A stretch of 64,000 bases of DNA from Alkalithermobacter thermoalcaliphilus JW-YL-7 = DSM 7308 (GCA_001584565.1 LSFY01000001.1:1412001-1476000), one strand, 5' to 3'. Shown: positions 45,355-54,505, counted from the stretch's first letter. Notes: a model not told the origin generated them from the sequence alone. Program-made: numbers and translations.

Positions 45355-46524
45355 TTATATTTTGAATAAGATATTGGTAAACAATATCATAAAAAACAGT
45401 GCAAACGGATATGTGGCTCCATAAGCTACGGTTACTTCATCACTTTCTAATGCCTCAATAGAAGATGCTAATCCAGGTGTACTAGTCATTCCTCCACATA
45501 TTCCCCCTACTAAATTTACTGTATTTAACTTTAATATATACTTTCCTACTAAATATCCTACTAATATACTAACTAATGCTGTAGCCATACCCATTATTAA
45601 AAGTTGAACTCCTGATGTTTTAATAAGAGTTAATGCATTATATCCATAGTTTAATCCTACAATAGATAAAAACATATTTAATGAAATATCTCTAACTACA
45701 GCTAACTGCCCTTTATTCATATCGAAATTCAAAAAACCTATTTTTTTAATATCTCCAAGGATCAAGGCACTCATCAAAACTCCACCTGTAGATCCTAATG
45801 AAAAATATCCTAAATAACTTCCTAAATATATATTAATTTCACCTAATACAATTCCTAATAGGCACACCATAGCAAATGAAATTATGCAAAAGTTAGATTC
45901 TTTAATTTTTTCATTATTTCTATTTAAATCAGCTTCTTTTATATGATTTTTTTCTTTAGAATACTTTCCAAGTAACTGAACAAATAAAATAACTGATACA
46001 ACTCCAGGTATATATGAAATTGAATAACCAAGCCCTACCATAGCTTGAGCTTCTTCTCCTAAAAGCTTTGCAGATTCCATAGCTGTTGCAAGTCCTGGAG
46101 AGCTTGTCAATGCTCCAACATATGTACCTATTATAGAGCTTTTTAAATTTGTCAAAAACTTTGAAAATATCAATGTAGATAATGCTCCAGAAAATGTTAT
46201 TGTAAAGGCTAAAAATATAAATCTATAACCATTTTCTTTTATGACTCTTCTTATATTTTTTGATGCTAATAGCCCAACTGAAGCTATAAAGCCTATAAGA
46301 CTTAAACTAAATACATCTGATGATATGAATGAACTTTTTACTAGTGATGGATAATTGTTTTGAAGATAAATTGTTACAAAATAACTTATAAATATACCTA
46401 CAAACAATCCTCCTGAACTTCCTAGCTTCACATTTTTGTAACTAATTTTTCCAACTAATTGCCCCACAAATATACTTACACACATAAGTAAGAGTGGATT
46501 TGATAAAAGTGCTCCAAAATTCAT
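45355..46524 (-). CDS. Aspartate/alanine-exchanger-family membrane transporter (possible succinate exporter)
   Basis: 389 residues, about eleven helices in two Asp-Al_Ex repeats, each with a TSSPGLATAME or TSTPGLASSIE motif. The TrkA_C domains found in many family members are absent. Family members include AspT and the succinate exporter SucE. Cotranscription with sucC and sucD makes a dicarboxylate such as succinate the likely substrate (inference). It is the first gene after a cobalamin riboswitch. GGAGGG precedes the ATG. Confidence 0.8.
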   Translation of the reverse strand: MNFGALLSNPLLLMCVSIFVGQLVGKISYKNVKLGSSGGLFVGIFISYFVTIYLQNNYPSLVKSSFISSDVFSLSLIGFIASVGLLASKNIRRVIKENGYRFIFLAFTITFSGALSTLIFSKFLTNLKSSIIGTYVGALTSSPGLATAMESAKLLGEEAQAMVGLGYSISYIPGVVSVILFVQLLGKYSKEKNHIKEADLNRNNEKIKESNFCIISFAMVCLLGIVLGEINIYLGSYLGYFSLGSTGGVLMSALILGDIKKIGFLNFDMNKGQLAVVRDISLNMFLSIVGLNYGYNALTLIKTSGVQLLIMGMATALVSILVGYLVGKYILKLNTVNLVGGICGGMTSTPGLASSIEALESDEVTVAYGATYPFALFFMILFTNILFKI

Positions 46525-46554
46525 GTTTGATCCCTCCGTTTTTTCAAAAAAATA

Positions 46555-46585
46555 ACTCGGAAAAACCTTGCTAAGTTACTCCGAG
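46555..46585 (-). terminator. Possible second leader terminator
   Basis: The minus strand can pair CTCGGA with TCCGAG around a 20-nt loop, followed by TTATTTTTTT. It lies between the main riboswitch terminator and the first gene. Confidence 0.4.
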
Positions 46586-46598
46586 CATACTTGTGCAT

Positions 46599-46624
46599 AA
46601 AAAAATCCTTTCTAATCAGAAAGG
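46599..46624 (-). terminator. Expression-platform terminator of the cobalamin riboswitch
   Basis: Stem CCTTTCT/AGAAAGG with loop and seven U on the minus strand, about 50 nt downstream of the aptamer. Confidence 0.85.
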
Positions 46625-46669
46625 CATTATCAACAAAGCATAGCACAAATTTACTACACCCCAAAATAA

Positions 46670-46868
46670 CACCTCCTCATCCTCGTGAGTACTAAGCAGC
46701 GTTGTTACTATTGGCAGGTCTCCTGACTTAGGAATAACAAGCTTTACACCTTCCCATGCATAGCACAGTGGTATTTGTAAAGCTCTATCCATCACAGTGG
46801 CGGGACCGTGTCGGAATTTCACCGAACTTCCCTTTTAAGCGATCATATGATCACACCAATAGCCTCTG
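46670..46868 (-). promoter_or_regulatory. Cobalamin riboswitch
   Basis: The minus strand carries the hallmark elements in order: AAAAGGGAA, GGTGAAATTCCGACACGGTC, CGCCACTGTGAT, and the B12 box GTCAGGAGACCTGCC (46713-46727). With an intrinsic terminator after it, it should switch off the downstream transporter-sucC-sucD genes when adenosylcobalamin is abundant. Ends are approximate. Confidence 0.96.
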
Positions 46869-46886
46869 TATTTAATTTTCAACTTG

Positions 46887-46916
46887 ACTATATCATTTAT
46901 TATTGTGATATGTCAA
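46887..46916 (-). promoter_or_regulatory. Sigma-A promoter of the riboswitch operon
   Basis: TTGACA (46911-46916) and TATAGT (46887-46892) on the minus strand with an 18-bp spacer, just upstream of the aptamer. Confidence 0.8.
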
Positions 46917-46928
46917 GAAAAATAAAGT

Positions 46929-47756
46929 CTATTTTGGATCAATAACTCCACTCATTCTTATTACTTCAAGTCCTTTTTCTTCTAGTGCTTTTATAAATTC
47001 ATTAATTCCTACAGAGTCTGATGCCATATGTCCTGCAACTATTACATTTCCTATATTTTGCTCTTTTACTGCTTTTATTACATCTTCAGGCATATGCATG
47101 CATATTAAAGTTCCTACTCCTGCTTCAAAATACGCTTTAGCTACTGCTGCTCCTCCACCAGTACCACCAGCCATTGTTACAAATACTTTTCCTGCAAAAT
47201 CATCTTTGCTTCCTACACGAATAACAGGTTTTGCTAAAGTTTTCTGATATTCTGGTAGTTCTTCTAATGCCTTAATTACATCATCTAAAGTAGCCTTTGG
47301 ATTATCTTTTAATCTTTCATCTAAATGCGATTGAACCTTATTTTCTGCCAATATATCAGTTGGTGTATGTACTCCCATAAAAGGCATATTTAAAAGCTTA
47401 GCAGCAGAAACTACTCTATCATAATTTGTAACGTGTAAAGCTCTTTCTACTTGCCCAACTTTTTCTGCTAAAGCCTTTTGAGCCTTATTTATAGGTACCC
47501 CTGCTTTAACCATTCTGTCTATTTGAGATTTCATAACTTTATGAAGGTTTATAGCTGCTTTACCACCTTTAGGGTGATGAGTTATTACTAAATCTACTCC
47601 CAACTCTCTAGCAAGCATCATTTCAGCTAGCTCCATGTCTACACCTATTGCTACTTTTTTTATATTTTCTCCTTCTACTATAATCCCAGAATCTTCAGGC
47701 ACTTCAGTTAGTCCAGCTTTCTCAAGTGCTATATCCATAATTTCTTTAGTATTCAT
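46929..47756 (-). CDS. NIF3-family dinuclear-metal protein (DUF34)
   Basis: 275 residues. Metal-ligand motifs are VITHHPKGGK near residue 60, MGVHTPTD near 128 and VIVAGHMASDSVGINE near 240. The family forms hexameric rings and is linked to GTP cyclohydrolase-like or NAD-related roles, but its function is unsettled. It has its own GGAGGGG ribosome site. The cobalamin riboswitch promoter starts just after its stop codon, so it is a separate unit. Confidence 0.88.
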   Translation of the reverse strand: MNTKEIMDIALEKAGLTEVPEDSGIIVEGENIKKVAIGVDMELAEMMLARELGVDLVITHHPKGGKAAINLHKVMKSQIDRMVKAGVPINKAQKALAEKVGQVERALHVTNYDRVVSAAKLLNMPFMGVHTPTDILAENKVQSHLDERLKDNPKATLDDVIKALEELPEYQKTLAKPVIRVGSKDDFAGKVFVTMAGGTGGGAAVAKAYFEAGVGTLICMHMPEDVIKAVKEQNIGNVIVAGHMASDSVGINEFIKALEEKGLEVIRMSGVIDPK

Positions 47757-47866
47757 AATACCCCTCCTCCTGTTTTTTATCTTAACAATATTATAACATT
47801 ACACGAAAAATTTTTCATTAAATGTTTAAAATATTTTATATGTTAAAAATATTTTTTATGGTTAAA

Positions 47867-48859
47867 TCAATATATAACCTGTGACTTATTATCTATAATA
47901 TAAATCCAGCTATTTCCCTTTAATAAATTAACTCTAAGTCCCTTTTCATTTCTTATGTCAAAATGGTCAGTTTCTCTTTCTTTAACCCATGTTACTTTTT
48001 CAACTTTTCCACCCTTAAATAAAAGTCCATTTCCTCTACCTAAGATTCTTACATCTACGTGTTTTGATTCATTATTTAAATCTTTTATATCCGTAAATAA
48101 AACTAATACATTACTCACATTTATCTGTTTATTATTTAATATATCTATATCTTCTTTCCCATCTTGAAATCTAAGATATTTTCCATCCTCATACCTAAAT
48201 TCTGAATAAGTATATTTACTAGGAATTATTTTTATAATACTAGCACTTTCTAAAGATGTATCTATACTTTCATCAAAGTTCATATTGAAATTATATCTAT
48301 TTGTATATCCATTTTTAGATATATAATCCCTTAACTTATCAGATGATGTATATAGATTATGAGGAGCTTTTCTATCTTTTGATCTAAAAAAGTAAGAGCT
48401 ATTATACATTTCATTTATGCTTTTTAGATTCTTTCTTTTTATAAGATCAATAGCTTGATTACTACCTCCACAGTGAGCAAATGGAATATCAAATGCAACT
48501 GTTATATCTTGAATATATGGCCTTGTGCTTCTTACTGGCCCAATTTTTTCTACATCTTTTGAAAAAAGTGCTAAATATCTCGTTATTCCTCCTTCAACTA
48601 ATGTTTCAAATACTATATCTGCTGAAGATAAACCACTGTGAGGCCTTGCCATTTTAGAGTTTTCTATAATTACAAAAAAAGGAATCTTTTCTTGTTCTAT
48701 ATCTTCACCAGTGAATATATTTTTTAGATATTCCTTTGTATCTTCTATTATTATTTCATTTTCTGTATCTAATTTTTCTTCTAAAGTTTGATCTTGCTTA
48801 TTACATCCTGACAGTATAAATACTGTAACTAAAGTTAAAGCTAAAAGTAACCTTTTCAT
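47867..48859 (-). CDS. DUF3048 lipoprotein (YerB-like)
   Basis: 330 residues. Lipobox ILSGC, then the two DUF3048 parts: FVIIENSKMARPHSGLSSAD, IVFETLVEGGITRYLALF, PVRSTRPYI and APHNLYTSSDKLRDYI, followed by the C-terminal beta domain ending GNSWIYIIDNKSQVIY. Function of the family is unknown; it is common in spore formers. GGAGG lies upstream of the ATG. Confidence 0.9.
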   Translation of the reverse strand: MKRLLLALTLVTVFILSGCNKQDQTLEEKLDTENEIIIEDTKEYLKNIFTGEDIEQEKIPFFVIIENSKMARPHSGLSSADIVFETLVEGGITRYLALFSKDVEKIGPVRSTRPYIQDITVAFDIPFAHCGGSNQAIDLIKRKNLKSINEMYNSSYFFRSKDRKAPHNLYTSSDKLRDYISKNGYTNRYNFNMNFDESIDTSLESASIIKIIPSKYTYSEFRYEDGKYLRFQDGKEDIDILNNKQINVSNVLVLFTDIKDLNNESKHVDVRILGRGNGLLFKGGKVEKVTWVKERETDHFDIRNEKGLRVNLLKGNSWIYIIDNKSQVIY

Positions 48860-48888
48860 TTTAGACCTCCTATTTTTATATTGCTTAG

Positions 48889-49593
48889 CTATATGTATAT
48901 CATTTTTCTAGTCATGCCACCATCAATAGTAATATTTTGTCCATTAATAAAATCATTCTCCTCCTGACTTAAAAATATACAAGCTCTAGCTATATCCTCT
49001 GGCTTTCCAACTCTTCCAGATGGATGCTGTTTGTGATCTTCATAAGTTAATTCATTGTAATTATAATTTTCAATCCATCCAGGACTAATACAATTTACAG
49101 TAATGTTGTAATCAGAAAGACTTACAGCTAATGCATGGGTTATAGATACAATTCCACCTTTTGAAGCACTATAACTTTCTGTATTTTTCTCGCTCATCAG
49201 ATATCTTGTAGATGAAATATTTATTATTCTTCCATATTTTCCTTTGTTATTTTTCCTCATTCTCGCAAATTCTCTAGAAGTTATAAATACACTTGTTAAA
49301 TTAGTTGTAATAATCTTTTGAAAGTCTTCTGTTTTTGTTTCTAAAAGTGATGTACTTTGTCCTACTCCTACATTATTAATCAATATATCTATATCTTCAA
49401 ATTTTAAATGTATATCTTTCATCATATCTTCAACTTCATGTACTTTTGAAAAATCAACTTTATACCAATAATCTGCATATTTACATTCCTGTATATCAGC
49501 TACTATAACTAAATATCCATTTTTCTTGTATTCCTTACCAATAGCTTCTCCAATGCCTTTAGCCCCACCTGTGACTAAAACTTTTTTAACCAT
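48889..49593 (-). CDS. Short-chain dehydrogenase/reductase
   Basis: About 234 residues. The NAD(P)-binding VTGGAKGIGEAIG, INNVGVGQSTS, the Ser/Tyr/Lys triad in ISSTRYLM and SYSASKGG, and the C-terminal GQNITIDGG place it among classical SDR enzymes such as FabG-like reductases. Substrate unknown. ATG at 49593 follows AAAGGAG. It stands alone on the minus strand. Confidence 0.9.
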   Translation of the reverse strand: MVKKVLVTGGAKGIGEAIGKEYKKNGYLVIVADIQECKYADYWYKVDFSKVHEVEDMMKDIHLKFEDIDILINNVGVGQSTSLLETKTEDFQKIITTNLTSVFITSREFARMRKNNKGKYGRIINISSTRYLMSEKNTESYSASKGGIVSITHALAVSLSDYNITVNCISPGWIENYNYNELTYEDHKQHPSGRVGKPEDIARACIFLSQEENDFINGQNITIDGGMTRKMIYI

Positions 49594-49694
49594 AATTTCT
49601 CCTTTCACCCCAATATATTTTCTTTATAATCTGCAATTATTCTACAAAATATTCTTTAATTCCTTCTTTTTTTACTTTTGAAGCTGTATTCTAG

Positions 49695-49729
49695 AAAAAA
49701 ATAAGACCTGATAAAAATCAGGCCTTATT
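49695..49729 (-). terminator. Terminator of the HdrB-like/GltD-like operon
   Basis: A 13-bp stem (49700-49712 and 49717-49729, containing AAGACCTGAT) followed by seven U on the minus strand. It overlaps the stop codon. Confidence 0.92.
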
Positions 49730-50510
49730 TAAGTGCTTTTTTAATTCCTACTTTAGATTTGTAACGGTTAATCCAAGATTTAACAGGAGATGATAGTACA
49801 TCTTCTGGTGGAGCATCTTTTGAGTATACTACTGGTCCCCAAATTAAATCTAGAATATGCCAAGCTTTTGATCCACCTTTAAGAATAGAAGATCTACAAG
49901 CCGAACAATAAACAACTACATACTCACTATCTAAAGTTTCTACACGACGTTTCATAACTTTCTCAGCTACTTGAGGATTTGCTGGAACTACCATTCCTCC
50001 AAAACCACAGCATCTTGTATTTTCTCTTGAATACTTAGATTCTATATATTTATATCCTAATTCGTCTAATATCCATCTAACTCCATCTTGAAGCTCTTTT
50101 AAATGACGAGTTGAACAAGAATCGTGTATAGTAAACACTACATCGCTATCTTTTGCTTTATTTTTTAATTCTTTAGGAAGACCTATAATAGGTAGTATCT
50201 CCCAAAGTGAGTGCGTTGGAGTTGGACTTGCCTCATCGAAAGTTAATTTACAACTTTGACAAGCTACTATCATTTCTTCAATTTTTACATCATCCATATC
50301 TTTTTGAAGATCAGCAAATCTTTCTTTAAAAAGCTCATATTGTCCAACTGCTTTTGTTGGTTTTCCGCAGCATTTTTGAACTGCTGAAAATTTAGGAAAT
50401 ACAGAGCTTAAATATTCTATAGTTTTTACAACAGCTTCTGGACTATAAGATGGTAAACTACATCCAGGCATAAATCCATAACGTTTATTTTTATCTATTT
50501 TTATGCTCAT
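49725..50510 (-). CDS. CCG-domain (HdrB-like) Fe-S oxidoreductase subunit
   Basis: 261 residues with two CCG-type cysteine clusters: FSAVQKCCGKP plus CQSCKLTF in the first half, and TRCCGFGGMV plus YCSACRSS in the second. Such clusters hold the noncubane 4Fe-4S sites of heterodisulfide reductase B. Its start overlaps the stop of the flavoprotein gene upstream by one base, so the two products probably form one redox complex. The substrate is not evident. Confidence 0.85.
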   Translation of the reverse strand: MSIKIDKNKRYGFMPGCSLPSYSPEAVVKTIEYLSSVFPKFSAVQKCCGKPTKAVGQYELFKERFADLQKDMDDVKIEEMIVACQSCKLTFDEASPTPTHSLWEILPIIGLPKELKNKAKDSDVVFTIHDSCSTRHLKELQDGVRWILDELGYKYIESKYSRENTRCCGFGGMVVPANPQVAEKVMKRRVETLDSEYVVVYCSACRSSILKGGSKAWHILDLIWGPVVYSKDAPPEDVLSSPVKSWINRYKSKVGIKKALK

Positions 50511-52303
50511 TATTTTTTACCTCCTAGCACTTTAGTAGTAAACAGTTTAGAAAATCCTAGTAACTGATGCATTTTTATAGCTTTGTGACCTTTCATTGGT
50601 GACTCACCATCGTTTGCTTTAACAAAGTCTTTTCTTGAACCTATAAATATATCTTTCATAGGAAGTTTATGTGGACATACAATTGTACAGTTGTCACATC
50701 CATTACATGAATATGCTAATAAAGCTTCCATTTTACCTTCTTTAGCTAATCCTTCTAAAATTTCCTTTGGACAGCTTCCAAATTCATTCATCATAACACA
50801 TTCTCTCATACAAAGCTTACACTCACATTTTAAACAACGAGACGCTTCTTCGATTGCTTGATCTTCTGTAAAACCAAGGTCGCACTGCTCAAAATCCTTC
50901 TTACGTTCTTGTGCTGGTCTCATATTAGTGTGTAGTCTTTGCTTATCTTCAGTTCCTTCTGGTAAAGGTATTTCTAATTTTGTTTCATATGCCCATTCAT
51001 ATTTAAAGTCTCTATCAGCTTTTAAGTCTATGTTATTAAGATATCTATCTATACTTATAGCAGCTTTTCTTCCTAAAGCCATAGCTTCGATAACAATGGC
51101 ACCACCTGCTGCATCTCCTGCCACGAATACATTTTCTATTTTTGTTGCAAGTGTATCTTTATCTACTTCGTATCTTCCACCTCTTGTTTGAACTAAAGCA
51201 CCATCTGTAATATCTTCTACTAACTGACCAGTTGCCATAATTACAGTATCCACTTCTATAACTTTAGGTTCTCCTTCATATTGAGGGTTGAATCTTCCTT
51301 CTTTATCAAATATAGATTTTACTTTTTGAATCTTAATACCTGCAACTTTTCCGTCCTTTTCTATAATCTCAATTGGTCCCCAACCAGCATTGAAAACAAC
51401 GCCTTCTTCTAATGATTCATGTATTTCTTCTTTTGATGCAGGTAGGTTATCAAAATCTTCTAATGAACATTGATAAACTTCACTAGCACCTATTCTCCAT
51501 GAAGAACGTGCACAGTCCATAGCAACGTCTCCACCACCGATTACCATAATTCTTTTTCCTGCTCTATCAAACTTTCTAGTTAAACTTATTTCTTTTAGAT
51601 ATTCAACTGCAGAGTATACCCCTTCAGCCTTATGACCTGGAATAGGTATTATGTTTCCTTTGTGTGCTCCATGAGCAAGTAATACTGCATCAAATTTTTC
51701 TGTTAATTCTTTAAAAGTTATATCTTTTCCTACTTCAACTCCAAGTTTAAATTCAACACCAAGCTTATTTAAATAGCTATATTCATGATCTATAATATGT
51801 CTAGGTAACCTGTATTCTGGAATACCTACTCTCATCATTCCACCAACTACATTTAACTTATCAAATATAGTTACAGAGTGACCTTTTTTTCTAAGATCTA
51901 TTGCAGCTTGAGCCCCTGCTGGACCTGCTCCAACTATTGCAACTTTTTTTCCAGTTGGATCTGCTGTTTTTATATCCCAAATAGACTCATTATCTGCCTT
52001 TTCTGCTGCAAATCTTTTTAGGGCAGCTATAGCAATTGGCTGGTTAAATTCTACTCCTCTTCTACAATCTTTCTCGCACGGATGAGCACAAATTCTACCT
52101 AATGTATTAGGTAAAAATAGTTTTTCTCTAATTACTTTTATCGCTTCATCATATTTTTTTTGTGCAATTAAATTAACATACTTTTTTACATCTGTACTCA
52201 TTGGACATCTGCTTTGACAATATGCATCTTCAAGCCCCATACATTCATCTACTATCTTCTGAGCGTTTTTTATAACTCCTTCACTAAAAGTTACTTTATT
52301 CAC
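50510..52303 (-). CDS. GltD-like FAD/NAD(P) oxidoreductase with Fe-S domains
   Basis: About 597 residues. N-terminal Cys-rich helical domain (ICAHPCEKDCRRG), FAD site VAIVGAGPAGAQAAIDL near residue 130, NAD(P) site IMVIGGGDVAMDCARSSW, second FAD motif VFVAGDAAGG, and a C-terminal ferredoxin part (CLKCECKLCMREC and CNGCDNCTIVCPHKLP). It resembles the glutamate synthase small subunit but lies with an HdrB-like protein and no gltB. GTG at 52303 is better spaced from AAGGA than the ATG at 52312, which adjoins it. Confidence 0.85.
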   Translation of the reverse strand: MNKVTFSEGVIKNAQKIVDECMGLEDAYCQSRCPMSTDVKKYVNLIAQKKYDEAIKVIREKLFLPNTLGRICAHPCEKDCRRGVEFNQPIAIAALKRFAAEKADNESIWDIKTADPTGKKVAIVGAGPAGAQAAIDLRKKGHSVTIFDKLNVVGGMMRVGIPEYRLPRHIIDHEYSYLNKLGVEFKLGVEVGKDITFKELTEKFDAVLLAHGAHKGNIIPIPGHKAEGVYSAVEYLKEISLTRKFDRAGKRIMVIGGGDVAMDCARSSWRIGASEVYQCSLEDFDNLPASKEEIHESLEEGVVFNAGWGPIEIIEKDGKVAGIKIQKVKSIFDKEGRFNPQYEGEPKVIEVDTVIMATGQLVEDITDGALVQTRGGRYEVDKDTLATKIENVFVAGDAAGGAIVIEAMALGRKAAISIDRYLNNIDLKADRDFKYEWAYETKLEIPLPEGTEDKQRLHTNMRPAQERKKDFEQCDLGFTEDQAIEEASRCLKCECKLCMRECVMMNEFGSCPKEILEGLAKEGKMEALLAYSCNGCDNCTIVCPHKLPMKDIFIGSRKDFVKANDGESPMKGHKAIKMHQLLGFSKLFTTKVLGGKK

Positions 52304-52429
52304 ACCAATCATCCTTCCCTAAATTATAGATGTATACTTATATAATTTTATAACAAAAAAGCATTGTTAAATAATAAATATTCTTTATAGTGCATAAGAA
52401 TAATCTGTTGTAGTTAATGGTTTAACAGA

Positions 52430-52762
52430 TTATTTATTTAGATCTACTATAACATTCCAAAGATCTTTCAAGAAAAACTCAATTTCATCTTGTTCATCAT
52501 ATATTAGGAAAGTTTTATCTTGGTGTTTGTCACTTTCTACTATATCTATAACTTTATCGATATTATCATTCAAACATATTAGATACACAACCTTATTTGA
52601 TAAGTCATCTAGTTGCTTTATCTTTAAATCATCTCCTACACAGACTAATATAAATTCACTATTTGATAGGTTATTTATACAGTGATAGCCGTGTATAGAC
52701 TCATCTTTTAATTTATGTATCTTAAATCCGTAATTTTCTATATACTGAAGAACTTTGTTCAT
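52430..52762 (-). CDS. Hypothetical protein
   Basis: 110 residues, not recognised. It alternates beta strands and helices (FILVCVGDDLKI, KVVYLICLNDNI, KTFLIYDEQDEIEFFL), suggesting a small alpha/beta fold. It has a good AAGGAGTG ribosome site. It is upstream of the GltD-like gene with 118 nt between, so cotranscription is uncertain. Confidence 0.55.
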   Translation of the reverse strand: MNKVLQYIENYGFKIHKLKDESIHGYHCINNLSNSEFILVCVGDDLKIKQLDDLSNKVVYLICLNDNIDKVIDIVESDKHQDKTFLIYDEQDEIEFFLKDLWNVIVDLNK

Positions 52763-52884
52763 TTTTTTCTCACTCCTTTTTATTTTAATTTATCACAATA
52801 AGGACCTTTTTTCCGTGAAGATAATCACAAAATTTTATATATTTCATATAGTAGTTTTAGAGAACAATGAAAGGAATGAGGTAT

Positions 52885-53382
52885 ATGTATAAATATCCAT
52901 ATTACTATTATTTTATGTATAATCCATATAACTTTTATAGAATGTATCCTTATCACTATAATAATAACAGCATAAAACTAAAAGATTATGGCCCTGAGCC
53001 GTTTGTTGTCAATATAGAAAAAGCTACTAAACAAAATGAAACTTTTAGAACTGCTCTTTGGACAGGAGAGTATTTACAAGTTACCGTTATGAGTATAGAG
53101 CCAGGAGATGATATAGGATTAGAAGTTCATGAAGATGGAGATCAGTTTATAAGAATAGAAGAAGGTGAAGCTTTAGTTTTAATGGGAGATACTGAAGATG
53201 ATCTAGATTTTGAAGAAAGAGTTTATGAAGACTTTGCAATAATGATACCTGCTGGCAAATGGCACAATGTAATTAATATAGGAAATAAACCTCTTAAAGT
53301 ATATGTCATATATGCCCCTCCTGAACATCCATTTGGCACTGTTCACGAAACAAAAGAAGATGCTCATCATCATCATGAGTGA
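52885..53382 (+). CDS. Cupin-domain protein with Tyr-rich N-terminus
   Basis: About 165 residues. The first 30 residues are mostly Tyr, Pro, Met and Asn (MYKYPYYYYFMYNPYNFYRM). A cupin barrel follows with metal ligands in GLEVHEDGDQFIRIEEGEA and PAGKWHNVINIG. The tail ends HETKEDAHHHHE. The Tyr-rich lead resembles spore-coat or surface proteins of clostridia (inference). ATG at 52885 after AATGAGG is preferred over 52867. A strong terminator follows. Confidence 0.82.
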   Translation: MYKYPYYYYFMYNPYNFYRMYPYHYNNNSIKLKDYGPEPFVVNIEKATKQNETFRTALWTGEYLQVTVMSIEPGDDIGLEVHEDGDQFIRIEEGEALVLMGDTEDDLDFEERVYEDFAIMIPAGKWHNVINIGNKPLKVYVIYAPPEHPFGTVHETKEDAHHHHE

Positions 53383-53502
53383 TTAAAAGAGGAGAGGTTT
53401 CTCCTCTTTTTTTCTCTCTTTGCCCTTAGGAGTATTTCTATATATCTGATCTTTTATTGTTAGTGGTATCCCTTTTAAGAGTAGTAGCCTTTCTTCTTGA
53501 AA
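53383..53502 (-). pseudogene. Fragment of ABC transporter ATPase
   Basis: A 39-codon open stretch reads FQEERLLLL, which matches the Q loop of nitrate/taurine-type ABC ATPases (VFQ-E-RLLPW). It then jumps to unrelated C-terminal residues (IPLTIKDQIYRN). Walker A, signature and Walker B are absent. It continues the order binding protein, permease, ATPase seen in the two fragments upstream. Confidence 0.6.
53386..53415 (+). terminator. Terminator of the cupin gene
   Basis: Stem AAAGAGGAG/CTCCTCTTT, loop AGGTTT, then a T-rich tail. Confidence 0.9.
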
Positions 53503-53870
53503 AATATACGCACATTTTTAGGATGACTTAATACTTCTGCCGCTACACTTACCTTCCAGCCTAACCCTAAAGATGTTATAAAAGCTGCTGATACATATGG
53601 AGTAATTGATGGTAAATATATTCTCTTTAGAATAACTGTATTCTTAACTTTATATACCTTAGCCATTTGTAAAAGCTTTTTATCTACATTTTTAACTCCT
53701 GTTACAACATTTGTCCATATTATAGGAAAACACATTAAAAAACAAATAAAAATTGGAACATTAGAAGATTTAAACCAAATAAGAGCAATAATTATAAAAG
53801 ACAAAACAGGAGTAGATTTTATTACTGTAACAAACGGACTTATTATATCATAAACATTTCGTAGTCTAAT
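53475..53870 (-). pseudogene. Fragment of nitrate/taurine-type ABC permease
   Basis: About 130 codons of the middle of a BPD permease: VYDIISPFVTVIKSTPVLSF, PIIWTNVVTGVKNVDKKLL and the EAA-loop-like LGLGWKVSVAAEVLSHPKN. The N-terminal helices are missing and the last helices are replaced by VRIFFKKKGYYS. Its 5' side is fused out of frame to the binding-protein fragment, so at least two deletions are needed. Confidence 0.75.
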
Positions 53871-54034
53871 TTTGTTTGATTGTTTTCATTTTTTTCCATT
53901 AGCTGTACCATACCCATTCCCGTAGGGCCTTTTAAGGCAGCAACTTTTATTTTTTGTTTTTCAGTTTCTTTATTAGCGCTGCAGCCTACTACTAGGACTG
54001 ATATGAGTAGTATCATTATTATTTTTTTAAGCAT
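53843..54034 (-). pseudogene. N-terminal fragment of ABC substrate-binding lipoprotein
   Basis: 63 codons: signal peptide with lipobox VVGC, then KIKVAALKGPTGMGMVQLME, the common start of NitT/TauT-type binding proteins. It stops within a few codons of the join to permease sequence. A full protein would be about 330 residues. Confidence 0.75.
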
Positions 54035-54101
54035 AGAAACAACTCCTTGTGTATTTTCTTGACTATTTATTTTTCTACATATAATGCTAAATTCCTTTAT
54101 T

Positions 54102-54452
54102 CTAGGATAAAATATATGGTTTTAGAGTGTTTTCTATTTCCTGTTTCCAATTCTTAAATGCTGGTTCTAAAGTAAACTGCATTATTTCATAAGCCTTTTG
54201 TCCTTTAGAAATTTCATATTCTTTTACTATTATATCAAAAGCTTTTCTTAGCTTATCTTCTTTTTCTGATAGATTTTTTATAATTGGTGATATACTTTTT
54301 TCTATTTCTGTAAAGGCTTCAATTAGGTCTGTAAGTACTGTTACTGTTGCTTCTATATTAAGCTCTCCTAGTTTAGCTTTTACATAGTCCATTCCTTCTT
54401 CCATAGTTTCTAGAAGGTCTAGAGTTTGTTTTATTACTTCTTGATTTAACAT
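54102..54452 (-). CDS. Hypothetical helical protein
   Basis: 116 residues, unrecognised. Nearly all helix, with heptad-like stretches (TLDLLETMEEGMDYVKAKLG and NLSEKEDKLRKAFDIIVKEY), no cysteine, no membrane segment. GCAGGTG precedes the ATG. It lies at the edge of the decayed region and ends with TAG. It may be intact. Confidence 0.5.
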   Translation of the reverse strand: MLNQEVIKQTLDLLETMEEGMDYVKAKLGELNIEATVTVLTDLIEAFTEIEKSISPIIKNLSEKEDKLRKAFDIIVKEYEISKGQKAYEIMQFTLEPAFKNWKQEIENTLKPYILS

Positions 54453-54505
54453 ATGTCACCTGCTTTCATCTTATTTTATATGAATTTAAACTTTTTATAT
54501 ACTCT

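Noticed and set aside
46616-46822. Open frame of 68 codons on the minus strand
   Set aside because: It lies wholly within the cobalamin riboswitch and its terminator; the apparent codons are aptamer sequence.
49725-52303. Glutamate synthase
   Set aside because: Only a GltD-like flavoprotein is present; its partner is HdrB-like, with no large GltB subunit.
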